Notes: generated by a model not told the origin, from the sequence alone. DNA of 64,000 nt from Sporosarcina globispora (GCF_001274725.1 NZ_LGUF01000007.1:706001-770000), one strand, 5' to 3'; shown: positions 42,310-51,313, numbered from the stretch's first letter. A program made the numbers and translations.

Positions 42310-42960
42310 TTAGTCTCTAGCTGAAAGTCCATGCAAGATGAATTGAATGGTCAGCTCGATTTCTTTTTCATCATCCCAATCGGCTTCAGGCAAAATTAAA
42401 TACCTCGCGATTAAAAAGCCGAATATCGATGTAAATGTCATTCTGACTGCACTATAGGCTGGGATATCAATAATCTGGCCTTTTTTCTGATAGTATTCAG
42501 CCAAATTAGCAAAACGTTCGAATACTTTAATCGCAATATGCTCTTTAAACTGTTCCTTGAGCTCGGGGTGAAACGGAATTTCCTGTATCAGGATCTTAAT
42601 AAGAGGCATATTGTTTTTAAGAAACGCTATCCGGTTTTCCATCATGGCTCTTAAAAAATCTTCAAAGCGTTCATATTTATGATTGATTACTTTATACAAG
42701 TCTTTAATGACGAATGGTGCAATCAGCTTCGCCATCATTGGAGAAACGATCCCCATCAGCAGATCCTTTTTTGTTTTATAATGCCTGAAGATGGTTCCTT
42801 CTGCTACCCCTGCCTTCTTGGCAATTTCGCTTGTCGAGGTGGCTGCATAGCCTTTCTCGGAAAACGATTCAATTGCAGCCATGATAATTTTCTTCTGCTT
42901 CTCCGTCAGTCCTTCTTCTTCCTGAAACAACTCTTCTAAAATGGAATCCTGCTCTGGCAT
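42310..42960 (-). CDS. TetR/AcrR-family repressor linked to an ABC exporter
   Basis: About 216 residues. The N-terminal helix-turn-helix reads IIMAAIESFSEKGYAATSTS, then EIAKKAGVAEGTIFRHYKTK; the rest is a helical ligand-binding domain. ATG 42960 follows AAAGGAG with six bases of spacing. It is the third gene of the minus-strand set ATPase-permease-tetR, 68 bases behind the permease. Inferred: it represses the exporter through the two identical palindromes at 44801-44868. Confidence 0.88.
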   Translation of the reverse strand: MPEQDSILEELFQEEEGLTEKQKKIIMAAIESFSEKGYAATSTSEIAKKAGVAEGTIFRHYKTKKDLLMGIVSPMMAKLIAPFVIKDLYKVINHKYERFEDFLRAMMENRIAFLKNNMPLIKILIQEIPFHPELKEQFKEHIAIKVFERFANLAEYYQKKGQIIDIPAYSAVRMTFTSIFGFLIARYLILPEADWDDEKEIELTIQFILHGLSARD

Positions 42961-43028
42961 GGTAAACTCCTTTATACGCACTTGATCGATATTTTTATTA
43001 TAAATGATGAAAATTATAAACAGAAATT

Positions 43029-44057
43029 TTAAATTTTCCGGTACCGCCTTAGAGCAGCGATGTTCAGAAGCATAAAGAGCAGAGAGAAAGCGAGCAAAAT
43101 AAGCAGATCTTTATAAATCATTTCCCATCCAAAGCCTCTCACCATTACATTCCTTAATGCTTCAGCTGCGTAGTACAAAGGTGTAAAAGGCCCGATCCAG
43201 CTGAGCCACTCTGAAATGGTCTCCAGATTGAATAACCCCGAGAAAAAGATCTGCGGAACCACAATAAGCGGAATAAATTGAATCATCTGCAGTTCATTAT
43301 TGGCAAACGAAGACAGCAGGATTCCCAGAGTCAATGCTGTCAGCGAAAGAAGCAGTGTGATGAGCAGAACAAAGCCAAAAGATCCTTCCATCAGCATGCC
43401 AAGCACATAGATCGCATACCAAGCGATGATGGTTGCCTGAATCATGGTGAAAATCCCAAATCCCATGATATACCCCGTAACGATTTCCCACTTCCGAAGC
43501 GGACTGGTCAAAAGCCGTTCGAGCGTCCCAGTTGTCCTTTCTCTTAGAAAGGAAACACCGGCAATCAGGAATACAAAGAAAAATACAAAAAACCCCAGAA
43601 GAACCGGCCCAAAGTAATCAAACTGCCCCATGTCGTCCGAGCCGAATAAATAATCGATCTTTATTTCCTGATTCATGCCATTTTGCTGCAATGGCTTCAG
43701 TGCATCCTGAATCCATTTCACCACAGCTCCGTTTACACTCGGATCGCTTCCTTCAAGAACCACTGATGGCGGCATTGTATCAAACACCAGATACCCATCC
43801 AGCTTTTTGTCTGATAAATCATTTTTTGCCAATTTCTCATTTTCATAGTGTTCGAGTTCCGCATTTTTCAAGTTAAGCTGGGTCTCCATCTGTTCAGGGA
43901 TGTCAACGAGACCGATCTTTGGCTTATATTCATCCCCATTAAACACAAGATGAAGCATCGTCAGAACCAGAATAGGGGCGAAGATTAACAGGGCCATCGT
44001 GCGTTTATCTCTAATAATCTGGCGGAGTATTCGAATAACCAGTGCGGTAATCCTCAT
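43029..44057 (-). CDS. ABC-2 type exporter permease
   Basis: About 342 residues with one N-terminal helix, a roughly 130-residue extracytoplasmic loop, then five helices, the ABC-2 (YhhJ/YbhS/DrrB-like) layout. FLRERTTGTLERLLTSPLRK is the conserved cytosolic ERTTGTLE loop. ATG 44057 lies two bases behind the ATPase stop with GGGGG as binding site, so translation is coupled. Works with the ATPase of 44059-44778; substrate unknown. Confidence 0.88.
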   Translation of the reverse strand: MRITALVIRILRQIIRDKRTMALLIFAPILVLTMLHLVFNGDEYKPKIGLVDIPEQMETQLNLKNAELEHYENEKLAKNDLSDKKLDGYLVFDTMPPSVVLEGSDPSVNGAVVKWIQDALKPLQQNGMNQEIKIDYLFGSDDMGQFDYFGPVLLGFFVFFFVFLIAGVSFLRERTTGTLERLLTSPLRKWEIVTGYIMGFGIFTMIQATIIAWYAIYVLGMLMEGSFGFVLLITLLLSLTALTLGILLSSFANNELQMIQFIPLIVVPQIFFSGLFNLETISEWLSWIGPFTPLYYAAEALRNVMVRGFGWEMIYKDLLILLAFSLLFMLLNIAALRRYRKI

Positions 44058-44058
44058 G

Positions 44059-44778
44059 TTAAGCACCCCCATATGCCAGAAAGGCGTCTTCAATATTGGC
44101 AGCGCTGGTTTGCTGCATTAATTCTTCCGGTGTCCCTGCTGCTATTAGCCCTCCGTCTCTAATCATGCCCAGCCTGTCACACTTTGCTGCTTCGTCCATG
44201 ACATGAGTTGTCACCAGGATAGTAGTACCGTTCTCTTTCAGGCTATTAAAAGATCCCCAGATGCTTTTTCTCAGGACAGGATCAATCCCAACAGTAGGTT
44301 CATCCAGAATGAGCAGACCAGGATTATGCAGGAGGGAAATGGCAAGGGAAAGCCTTCTTTTCATACCCCCAGAATAATCGGAAACCAGCTTGCCGAGATG
44401 GTCAGTTAACGAAACAATTTCCATAACCTCATTTATCCGCTGCTTTTTTTCTTTGCCTTTTAGCCCATACAGCGCTGCAAAAAAATCCAGATTTTCTTTT
44501 GCTGTTAAATCAGTGTAAAGAGCATCGGATTGTGCCATATAGCCAATTCGTTTGATTAAGTCCAGATGGGGCATTTTTTCGCTGAAAATAAAGTTGCTCC
44601 CCTGTGTTGGCACCTCGAGTCCTGCCAGTTGTTTAACAAGCGTCGTCTTGCCGGCTCCAGATGGACCGAGCAGGCCGAAAATCTCGCCTTCATAAATCTC
44701 AAGGCTAATATCTTTAAGAACCTGGTGCTTTCCATAAATCTTGGATACATTTTGAATGGAAACAATCGGATTTTTCAT
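44059..44778 (-). CDS. ABC exporter ATP-binding protein
   Basis: A 239-residue ATPase. Walker A GPSGAGKTTLVKQL (about residues 38-51), signature YSGGMKRRLSLAISLLHNPG, Walker B LLILDEPTVGID, switch TTHVMDEAAKCD. It is the first gene of the exporter operon. ATG 44778 follows AAAAGGAGTG. Expression is probably controlled by the TetR protein via operators 23-90 bases upstream. Confidence 0.92.
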   Translation of the reverse strand: MKNPIVSIQNVSKIYGKHQVLKDISLEIYEGEIFGLLGPSGAGKTTLVKQLAGLEVPTQGSNFIFSEKMPHLDLIKRIGYMAQSDALYTDLTAKENLDFFAALYGLKGKEKKQRINEVMEIVSLTDHLGKLVSDYSGGMKRRLSLAISLLHNPGLLILDEPTVGIDPVLRKSIWGSFNSLKENGTTILVTTHVMDEAAKCDRLGMIRDGGLIAAGTPEELMQQTSAANIEDAFLAYGGA

Positions 44779-44800
44779 AGGTTCACTCCTTTTTATCTAA

Positions 44801-44868
44801 AAAGTGAGTAATCACTCACGTGTATCATAAATGAAATACAACCTCTTTGTAAAGTGAGTAATCACTCA
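44801..44868 (-). promoter_or_regulatory. Twin TetR-type operators, 50 bp apart
   Basis: AAAGTGAGTAATCACTCA occurs at 44801-44818 and again, identical over 18 bases, at 44851-44868. Each holds an inverted repeat GTGAGT..ACTCA(C). They lie in front of the ABC operon that contains a TetR gene. Confidence 0.85.
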
Positions 44869-44989
44869 TTTTTGCATTTAATAAAATGAATTTTAAGCAT
44901 GAGCAGGCTTTTTGTGAGTTAAGTCACTTCTTTCTTAGCCGGCCTTCGCTAAAATATTTCTAATAGAATTGTAAAAGCGGGGGATGGGA

Positions 44990-45712
44990 ATGGAATATGA
45001 AAAGCAGGATCATAGGCCGTTAATCGATGAATTTTTAGGCAAGATTGAAATTTTTAAAGAACTCCCCAGTGAATCCATACAGCTGATCGATAAACGAATT
45101 ATTAAGAAAGCATATTTAAAAGGCGAAAGAATTATGTCTGAATATGAAGTCGCCAAAGGAGTTTACTTTGTTCATTCCGGCATTGTGAAGCTGACGAAAC
45201 AGGATGAAGATGGCAACGAACTGATTGTCTGCATTAAGAAAAAAGGCGAGATTTTTGCAGAAGCCAACCTTTTTAACCAGACGGGCCAAACTTATCCTGC
45301 GACGGGTACAATGGTGCAGGATGGTGAAATCTACTTTCTGAACACGGATGATCTGGAACAGGAGCTCTTGTATTCACCGGAAATGGCTGTTCAGATTATC
45401 CGCTATATGAGTGAATCGCTGCGTGATATGACCTCCATTCTGAGGGACATCGCCCTGCTTGATGTTTACACGAAAACAGTCCGGACATTGGAAAGGCTCG
45501 CGGAGAAATTCGGCGCCAACCACTGTAATCGGATGCATCTTGAACTTCCCATAACCGTCCAGGAATTCTCCACCCTTGTCGGAACATCCCGGGAAAGTGT
45601 CAGCCGGGTTTTTTCCAGACTGAAAAAAGAAGGAATCATCGAAATTACAGGCAGAAAAATAGTCATTGTGGACTGGTGTAAATTTTGCTCCCTTTACCAT
45701 CAGAGGCTGTAA
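44990..45712 (+). CDS. Crp/Fnr-family transcription regulator
   Basis: About 240 residues. Residues 25-145 form a cyclic-nucleotide-binding-like beta roll (GVYFVHSGIVKLTKQDEDGN); residues 150-228 carry the winged helix with ITVQEFSTLVGTSRESVSRV as recognition region. The C-terminus ends VDWCKFCSLYHQ, a CxxC that recalls the C-terminal Fe-S cysteines of Bacillus Fnr, but with only two Cys there. ATG 44990 is preferred over 44984 because GGGGG lies at proper spacing. Effector unknown; redox sensing is possible. Confidence 0.85.
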   Translation: MEYEKQDHRPLIDEFLGKIEIFKELPSESIQLIDKRIIKKAYLKGERIMSEYEVAKGVYFVHSGIVKLTKQDEDGNELIVCIKKKGEIFAEANLFNQTGQTYPATGTMVQDGEIYFLNTDDLEQELLYSPEMAVQIIRYMSESLRDMTSILRDIALLDVYTKTVRTLERLAEKFGANHCNRMHLELPITVQEFSTLVGTSRESVSRVFSRLKKEGIIEITGRKIVIVDWCKFCSLYHQRL

Positions 45713-45733
45713 GGCAAGTTGTTTTTATTCGAG

Positions 45734-45857
45734 AACTGTCTAGCTCCACCAAGGAACGCTTCGACAGCGTAATCATCGCAGGACTAAAGCGTTAGCTTAT
45801 AGGAGCGCCTACCCCCTCGAGGTGTCGGGGGTGGGCAAGGCGCTTACGCTTTTCTTA
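45734..45857 (+). repeat. Interspersed repeat copy R6 (middle form)
   Basis: TGTCTAGCTCCACCAAGGAACGC-type 5' end with a 50-bp insert (CGACAGCGTAATCATCGC and GGACTAAAGCGTTAGC), then the usual AGCGCCTACCCCCTCGAGGT core and GGCGCTTACGCTTTTC end. Confidence 0.85.
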
Positions 45858-45919
45858 GTCAGTCCTGTTTTTTTGTTATATAATAGATTCATAGACTCTA
45901 TGACTCTGAGGTGCAAAGC

Positions 45920-46354
45920 ATGGCTGATTTTCGTTCCAGTGAGATTATCAATAAACCTGTACATGAAGTATTTGATTATATGATTAAGATGGAAAATGTC
46001 CATGAACTCATGCCGTTTGTAGTGAAAGTGGAAAAACAGACCGAGGGCGAAATCGGAAAAGGAACAAAGTTCATCGAAACCCGTATGGTCAGAGGGAAAA
46101 AGATCAACGCAGATATTGAGATCATTGACTTTGAACAAAACAGAACCTATACCACCCGCAGCAATGCCAATGGATTGATTACAGAATATAAATATGATTT
46201 TCATGAAATAGAAGAAGGAACGCAGGTGGAGATGGAAGCAAACGTCAAAACCATCGGCCTTGTCGCCAAATTAACGAAGCGTTTCATCGTGAATATTGTG
46301 AAGCGGGAAGACGGAAGTCAGCTTCAGTACTTGAAGGAAATGATGGAGAAATAA
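45920..46354 (+). CDS. SRPBCC-fold (polyketide cyclase/START-like) protein
   Basis: A 144-residue cytoplasmic protein. It opens MADFRSSEIINKPVHEVFDY, the strand-helix start of SRPBCC domains, and has EVEIGKGTKF-like and GLITEYKYDFHEIEEGTQVE strands that build the lipid- or ligand-binding cavity. The ligand is unknown. ATG 45920 follows GAGGTG. It sits between repeat copies R6 and R7. Confidence 0.8.
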   Translation: MADFRSSEIINKPVHEVFDYMIKMENVHELMPFVVKVEKQTEGEIGKGTKFIETRMVRGKKINADIEIIDFEQNRTYTTRSNANGLITEYKYDFHEIEEGTQVEMEANVKTIGLVAKLTKRFIVNIVKREDGSQLQYLKEMMEK

Positions 46355-46356
46355 TA

Positions 46357-46472
46357 AAGCGCAGGGCGCCTTATGGCCTCGAGGGGGAGGCGATCTTCGT
46401 AAAAGCTAACGCTTTTTATTGTGCGATGATTAAGCTGTCGAAGCGTTTCTTGTAAAGCTATAGTTAGACAGT
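46357..46472 (-). repeat. Interspersed repeat copy R7 (divergent middle form)
   Basis: Reverse orientation: AAAGCGCAGGGCGCCTTATG, CCTCGAGGGGGAGGCG, then AAAGCTAACGC and GCGATGATTAAGCTGTCGAA in common with R6, ending AGTTAGACAG. It begins within two bases of the SRPBCC stop. Confidence 0.75.
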
Positions 46473-46476
46473 AAAG

Positions 46477-46515
46477 CAGGGGAGCCTCTCAAGTGAGCGG
46501 GCCCCCTGTTTTTAT
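46477..46515 (+). terminator. Terminator behind R7
   Basis: CAGGGG (46477-46482) pairs with CCCCTG (46503-46508), followed by five T. Confidence 0.65.
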
Positions 46516-49500
46516 TTATTTTTCTTTTCATCCATTACCAGAATGACCGTACCGCCGACATTTCTGCCCGGCAGCTTGACTTTAATCTGCTGAGTTTTGT
46601 CCACTGAATATTTCTTTCCGGTGTATTGGTCAATGACCTTGCTGCCGGCTGCAAATGGGACTTTTACGGTTACTTTCTTTTTATCCGTCATAGTGTTTAT
46701 GCCGACAACCGCATTCGTGCCCTTATAGGAGCGGTTAAAGAACAGATAACCATCAGCGTCACTGCCTGCCAGTTTTTCGCGTGTTCCTTTTGAAAATACT
46801 TCTGAGTAATCTTTCCGGATGTTAAGCAGTTTCCGGTAGTGCTTGTGCATGTCATTTCCGATTAGGGACCAGTCAAAGTCATAGCGGTTTTCGTTAAATT
46901 CTCCTTTATCCATATCTCCTGCATGCTTGCCGGAAAGGCCGATTTCTTCCCCATAATAGATAACTGACTGTCCCTTTGCCGTTATTTGGAGGGCAGAGGC
47001 GATTTTCATTTTGCCCCAATCATTGCCCGCACTTGTGATCAGGAAGCCGTCTTCATCATGGCTGCTTAAAAATTGCCCAAGAGTTGCCGTATTTGTGAGC
47101 TTTTCATTTCGCTCCTGTAATTTTGCTTCAGCTGCATCGATACTGCCGTTAATGAAACCAGCAGCGGTATGCTTAAAGTCAAAATCGAGAATGGAATCCA
47201 TTTCCCCGCTGTTCAAGAAGTCCCCATGCTCTTCTGCGTGGCCGCCGTAATATTCCCCGATCATTTTAAAGTCAGGCTTGATTTCAGTCAGTGCATTTTT
47301 AAAGGCTTTCCATGTTGTGTGTTCAACGTGCTTAACGGTATCCACCCTGAAGTAGTCAATCGTATCTCCGCGGTCTGTCCTTGCTTTTTCAAGCCAGTCT
47401 GTCTGCCATTCAATGATTTGTCTGCGGACCTCTTCTTCCTCAGTCTTAAAGTCAGGCAATCCGGCCAGCTCGCCGCGGATAGTATCGGTTCCTCCATCGC
47501 GGAGCATGCCGGCAAAGCGATCGCGGTCAGCATCAGCAGGGAAGTTGGGAATTCCAAGCCCAATGGATGGATCGTTTTCCTTCAATCCGTATCCGGTATG
47601 GTTCAGTACCACGTCCACCATCACTTTTATGCCGCGGTCATGTGCTTTTTCCAAGAGTTCCTGGAATGTTTGGATGTCCCCAAGATGCTCATCCAATTTT
47701 GTAAAATCCTTTGCCCAGTAGCCATGATAGCCATATTGGTTTCCATCTTTATCATGGCGCAGGTCCCAATTGATGTTGTCGACGATTGGAGTAATCCAGA
47801 TCGTGTTAATGCCAAGGTCCTCAAGATAATCTAGTCTTTCAATCACTCCCCGGAAATCCCCGCCATGATAGGTTTCCAGATGGGACGTATCATAATTTGA
47901 ATGGTTTGGATCATCGTTAGCAGAATCTCCATTGTTAAAGCGGTCTGTCAGCATAAAGTAAATGCGTGCCTCATCCCAGTCAAAATCATCTTTTTTGCCG
48001 CTGAAGGTACGGGTTTTCACTTCAACAGAAGCTTCTCCGGCATGAGTATTTCCATATTCATCAATCACTGTGATCGGCAGCTTCTTAATGCCCGCCGTTA
48101 CAGATTGATCAATGGAAATGGTGTGTGCCTTTAAAACCGGGTCAATGCTGACTTTGCTGCTTCCGCCAATAGCAGAAAGGTCAGCGTAAGCCTCTTTAAT
48201 AGTTACTTCAGGATCTGAAAGAATCGTTTCAATGGATAAAACAGCATTTTCATTGTAGGAAACTTTATTTGGACTTACCTCAGTTCTGATTTCCGCAGTC
48301 GGGTTTTTGTAGATGATGGATGACTTCTCATTAAAAGGGTCTGTCATTTCAGAGGTTTCTCCATCTCTAGTAACAAGGAAAGAGTACTCGTATGTGCCTT
48401 CTTCCAATTGATCAATCGTCAAAAAGAAACGTTCTTCCCTAGGGGAGTACTGCATATCATAAATCCGTCCATCCAATTTTGCCTGCACCTTTTCAATCGA
48501 ATCCATTTCTCCCTGTTTGAACAGCTCCGGATCTCTATAATAAAGAGTAAGGCTGCCATTGTTTAGGATAGGTCCCTTAATGGAAGGGACCTGATAGAAT
48601 TCACCCTGGCTGCTTTTGACAACAACCTTGGTGTATTTGTCATTCCCTGTTTTAATATAGCGGTCGGAACCATATGGATCCTTATGATCCCATCCTGTTC
48701 CTTTGCGAAGCACAAAGCCCATTTGCTCAGTTTGCTGGCCAATTTCAATCAAAGCAACAGCCCCCTTGTCATTGACTTCGGAAAAATCTGCTTGCCCATC
48801 CTTTATGCCAGTCTGCCAGGTCCAAATGTTCCAGCCTTCATAATCGTGATTGTCTCTTACATACCTAAACTCGATAAAACGACGGTTATCTTCTGCGTTC
48901 CGATCGTCAAATTCCTCTTTTGAGTAATAAACGGTTTGATCGCCCTCAGCGAGCCAAACTTCTGCCTCATGTTGGCCTTCAGGCATGGTAATGGTTCTGG
49001 CAGCATCCTGAGTATCCCAGTTTCCAGGCCGGGGAATGACATGGATTTTACTTGAAGGAACAGAAATCTTAGCTTGGGCAAACTCTTCTGTCCGGTTTGT
49101 AAATGGGTAAGCATGGCCGTTTTTTCCCTCCTCCCATGCCCATAGATCCCAATTAAATTGCTCTCCGTCTCCGCGCCAGTAGTTTATTGTATAGCTATTC
49201 ATCTGCGCGATGATGCTGAAGCTATGCTCCAGAGTATATCCATTGTATTCGCCAATGACGGTAACGCTTCCTGCTTCAGCAGAATCAGAGATTTCCAGCT
49301 GATTGTTTTTCAGCTCAATGCCATCTGCCTCTGTTTTTAATTTCCAGGATAGCTGCACATCTTCAATGGTGCCGTTGCTATGTACTAGTTTGGCAGAAAG
49401 AGAAATCACGGTGTCTTTTACAGCTTCAGCCGGCATTTCAGTCGTTAATCCGCTAATAGCCAGTAAGCTGTTTCCATTAGCAGTCCTGCTGTTTGCCGGA

Positions 49501-49811
49501 TCGGTAATCCAATTGCTGTCATCCAGTATATATTTATATTCATAGACTCCAGGTGATAAATGAATAGTCTTTGACCAAATATTGTTTTCGCCTTTCGTCA
49601 TTGCTAAAGCTCTATCTTGCCAATCGGTAAAACTGCCGGCAACGCGAACCTGCTGAGCTTCCCCCTGATAGGAAAAAGTAACTTGACTCCCGTCCACGAC
49701 AGGGCTTTCAACTGTGCTTGCAGAGGATAAGAGCGGGTGAGTTCCCGTGAATAAACTGAGAATCAAGCTTAGGAGCATTATCCAGATACCGGCTTTTTTT
49801 ACTTTGTCCAT
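46512..49811 (-). CDS. Large secreted multidomain GH13 amylolytic enzyme (pullulanase/amylase type)
   Basis: A 1,099-residue protein with a signal peptide (residues 1-31). Domains in order: glycogen-binding-like (about 38-115, VRVAGSFTDWQDRALAMTKG); Ig-like linker; two pullulanase-associated CBM41-like domains (about 205-305, INYWRGDGEQFNWDLWAWEE; 310-410, NHDYEGWNIWTWQTG); another beta domain; GH13 barrel from about 625. Catalytic residues are Asp824 in YFRVDTVKH, Glu853 in MIGEYYGG and Asp919 in SSHDEDG. C-terminal beta domain to 1099. It should degrade starch, glycogen or pullulan outside the cell; exact specificity is unclear. A cre-like site and a palindrome precede it. Confidence 0.88.
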   Translation of the reverse strand: MDKVKKAGIWIMLLSLILSLFTGTHPLLSSASTVESPVVDGSQVTFSYQGEAQQVRVAGSFTDWQDRALAMTKGENNIWSKTIHLSPGVYEYKYILDDSNWITDPANSRTANGNSLLAISGLTTEMPAEAVKDTVISLSAKLVHSNGTIEDVQLSWKLKTEADGIELKNNQLEISDSAEAGSVTVIGEYNGYTLEHSFSIIAQMNSYTINYWRGDGEQFNWDLWAWEEGKNGHAYPFTNRTEEFAQAKISVPSSKIHVIPRPGNWDTQDAARTITMPEGQHEAEVWLAEGDQTVYYSKEEFDDRNAEDNRRFIEFRYVRDNHDYEGWNIWTWQTGIKDGQADFSEVNDKGAVALIEIGQQTEQMGFVLRKGTGWDHKDPYGSDRYIKTGNDKYTKVVVKSSQGEFYQVPSIKGPILNNGSLTLYYRDPELFKQGEMDSIEKVQAKLDGRIYDMQYSPREERFFLTIDQLEEGTYEYSFLVTRDGETSEMTDPFNEKSSIIYKNPTAEIRTEVSPNKVSYNENAVLSIETILSDPEVTIKEAYADLSAIGGSSKVSIDPVLKAHTISIDQSVTAGIKKLPITVIDEYGNTHAGEASVEVKTRTFSGKKDDFDWDEARIYFMLTDRFNNGDSANDDPNHSNYDTSHLETYHGGDFRGVIERLDYLEDLGINTIWITPIVDNINWDLRHDKDGNQYGYHGYWAKDFTKLDEHLGDIQTFQELLEKAHDRGIKVMVDVVLNHTGYGLKENDPSIGLGIPNFPADADRDRFAGMLRDGGTDTIRGELAGLPDFKTEEEEVRRQIIEWQTDWLEKARTDRGDTIDYFRVDTVKHVEHTTWKAFKNALTEIKPDFKMIGEYYGGHAEEHGDFLNSGEMDSILDFDFKHTAAGFINGSIDAAEAKLQERNEKLTNTATLGQFLSSHDEDGFLITSAGNDWGKMKIASALQITAKGQSVIYYGEEIGLSGKHAGDMDKGEFNENRYDFDWSLIGNDMHKHYRKLLNIRKDYSEVFSKGTREKLAGSDADGYLFFNRSYKGTNAVVGINTMTDKKKVTVKVPFAAGSKVIDQYTGKKYSVDKTQQIKVKLPGRNVGGTVILVMDEKKNK

Positions 49812-49857
49812 AAAGTTCCCTCCCTAAATTGGTTTCGATATAGTGTGCAATGGGGCA

Positions 49858-49898
49858 GTGCAATCGATTGCACAAAAGAGTATATGGAAACGCTCGCA
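49858..49898 (-). promoter_or_regulatory. Palindromic operator and cre-like site before the amylase gene
   Basis: GTGCAATCGATTGCAC (49858-49873) is a perfect 16-bp palindrome. TGGAAACGCTCGCA (49885-49898) matches the CcpA cre consensus TGNAARCGNWWWCA at 12 of 14 positions. Inferred: a LacI-family regulator plus catabolite repression. Confidence 0.65.
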
Positions 49899-49981
49899 AA
49901 CAACCCTTAAGGAAATTCTAACATCATGAGGGGGAAAGCTCATGGGTGAAAAGTAGGTAATATTCAGAAAATAACAACATA

Positions 49982-50009
49982 AAAAAGCCGCTCTGAAATC
50001 AGAGGCGGC
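49982..50009 (-). terminator. Terminator of the yojF-bshB2 operon
   Basis: Minus strand: GCCGCCTCTGA and TCAGAGCGGC arms (one bulge) then six T. Confidence 0.85.
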
Positions 50010-50020
50010 GTGCTCTATCT

Positions 50021-50686
50021 TTAGAATTTATAGGTCCAAAAACGCTCTTTATACATTCTGGCCAATACTTCAGGCTCTTGCTTTTTGATGCTTTCTTCCA
50101 TATTCGCTGCCATCAGCTGTGTCTGTGAGGCATGTGCCTTGATCGCTGCAACTTTCCGGTCTGCAACCGCACTGACGTCATTGACAACATCGGCCTGGCC
50201 GATTTCTTCCTCACAGTTATTGGAGAATGCGACACAGTGAACCTTCAGACGCTTGTCAGCAGGCAGCTCTTTTACCGCACGGATCACAGCGGCGCCTGTT
50301 GCGTCATGGTCCGGGTGCACAGCGTATCCCGGATAGAACGTGATGATGAGGGAAGGGTTTGTCTCACCGATGATGACTCCGAGTCTGTTCGCGAGCTTTT
50401 CTTCATCTTCAAATTCAACGGTCTTATCCCGATACCCCAGCATTCTTAAGTCCTGGATGCCCAGAACCCTGGCTGCTTCCTCCAGCTCTTCTTTGCGGAT
50501 TTTCGGCAGAGTTTCCCTGGTGGCAAAAGGGGGATTTCCCATATTGCGCCCCATTTCTCCAAGCGTCAGGCATGCGTAGGTGACAGGTGTGCCGTTATCG
50601 ATATGTAAGGAAATCGTTCCTGAAACGCCGAATGCTTCATCGTCCGGATGAGGGAAGATGACGAGTACATGTCTTTCCTTTTCCAT
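50021..50686 (-). CDS. bshB2: Bacillithiol biosynthesis deacetylase BshB2
   Basis: About 221 residues of the LmbE/PIG-L deacetylase fold. Zinc motif HPDDE is seen in VIFPHPDDEAFGVSG and the second ligand region in PGYAVHPDHDATG. BshB2 removes acetyl from GlcNAc-malate in bacillithiol synthesis, alongside BshB1. ATG 50686 is chosen because GAAAGGAG precedes it; a start six codons upstream overlaps the binding site. The yojF-bshB2 order matches B. subtilis yojF-yojG. Confidence 0.92.
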   Translation of the reverse strand: MEKERHVLVIFPHPDDEAFGVSGTISLHIDNGTPVTYACLTLGEMGRNMGNPPFATRETLPKIRKEELEEAARVLGIQDLRMLGYRDKTVEFEDEEKLANRLGVIIGETNPSLIITFYPGYAVHPDHDATGAAVIRAVKELPADKRLKVHCVAFSNNCEEEIGQADVVNDVSAVADRKVAAIKAHASQTQLMAANMEESIKKQEPEVLARMYKERFWTYKF

Positions 50687-50722
50687 GATCGTGCTCCTTT
50701 CCATTTGATGTCTTCTGAGCTC

Positions 50723-51070
50723 TTATTCAAAAGGTATTTCACTAATTTGCAGGGCGACTGCAAGTTTGCCGCTGAAATCATGGCCGGCTAAAAGGAGCCT
50801 GTCTTCTTCATCGACTTCAAAGTGGGTAATTCCTTCAGCATACACCCAGCCAAAATTCATTTTTAACCCAACCCGGTAAGGGCCTTTGCCTGTGATTTTC
50901 CCATGTTCATACATCAGTTTGGCGTTGCGGATATAAGCGCCTGAGGAAAAGAAGCTTTCATCAAAGTGGGAAGCATAGGCTCCATTTGTTGTTTCCAGAT
51001 GAATAAAGACCTCTTTATTGGCAAGGCGGTCGATCTCTTTTTGCACGTGTTCTATTACTGCTGGTTCCAC
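50723..51070 (-). CDS. yojF: YojF family protein (DUF1806)
   Basis: A 115-residue protein (EVFIHLETTNGAYASHFDES, and GPYRVGLKMNFGWVYAEGIT) recognised as YojF, the conserved partner gene of bshB2 with no known activity. GTG 51070 follows AAGGGGG. It is the first gene of a two-gene operon, 36 bases before bshB2. A link to bacillithiol metabolism is inferred only from the conserved pairing. Confidence 0.9.
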   Translation of the reverse strand: MEPAVIEHVQKEIDRLANKEVFIHLETTNGAYASHFDESFFSSGAYIRNAKLMYEHGKITGKGPYRVGLKMNFGWVYAEGITHFEVDEEDRLLLAGHDFSGKLAVALQISEIPFE

Positions 51071-51180
51071 TCTATAGTCCCCCTTCCGTTTTTCTTCATA
51101 TATTCGTCTGAGACGGCATTTATATGTTTATCTTACTAAAAAAAGGAACGAAAAGCGAAAAAGTAATCTCATTGCGGGCC

Positions 51181-51306
51181 TCAAAAAAGATATAACCGCT
51201 AAATTTTTAATTTATCTGCGAAAAAGCAAATATAACCGCGAAAATTTAATTTTATCCGCGAAAAAATCAATATATCCGCTAAATCCCCGTTTTATCTGCG
51301 AAACCC
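51181..51306. repeat. Six-unit array with exact 20-bp period
   Basis: The words ATAACCGCT, ATCTGCG, ATAACCGCG, ATCCGCG, ATCCGCT and ATCTGCG end at 51200, 51220, 51240, 51260, 51280 and 51300. Between them are A/T-rich fillers beginning AAA. It fills most of the 280-bp gap between yojF and pdxK. Confidence 0.88.
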
Positions 51307-51313
51307 TCCCATG

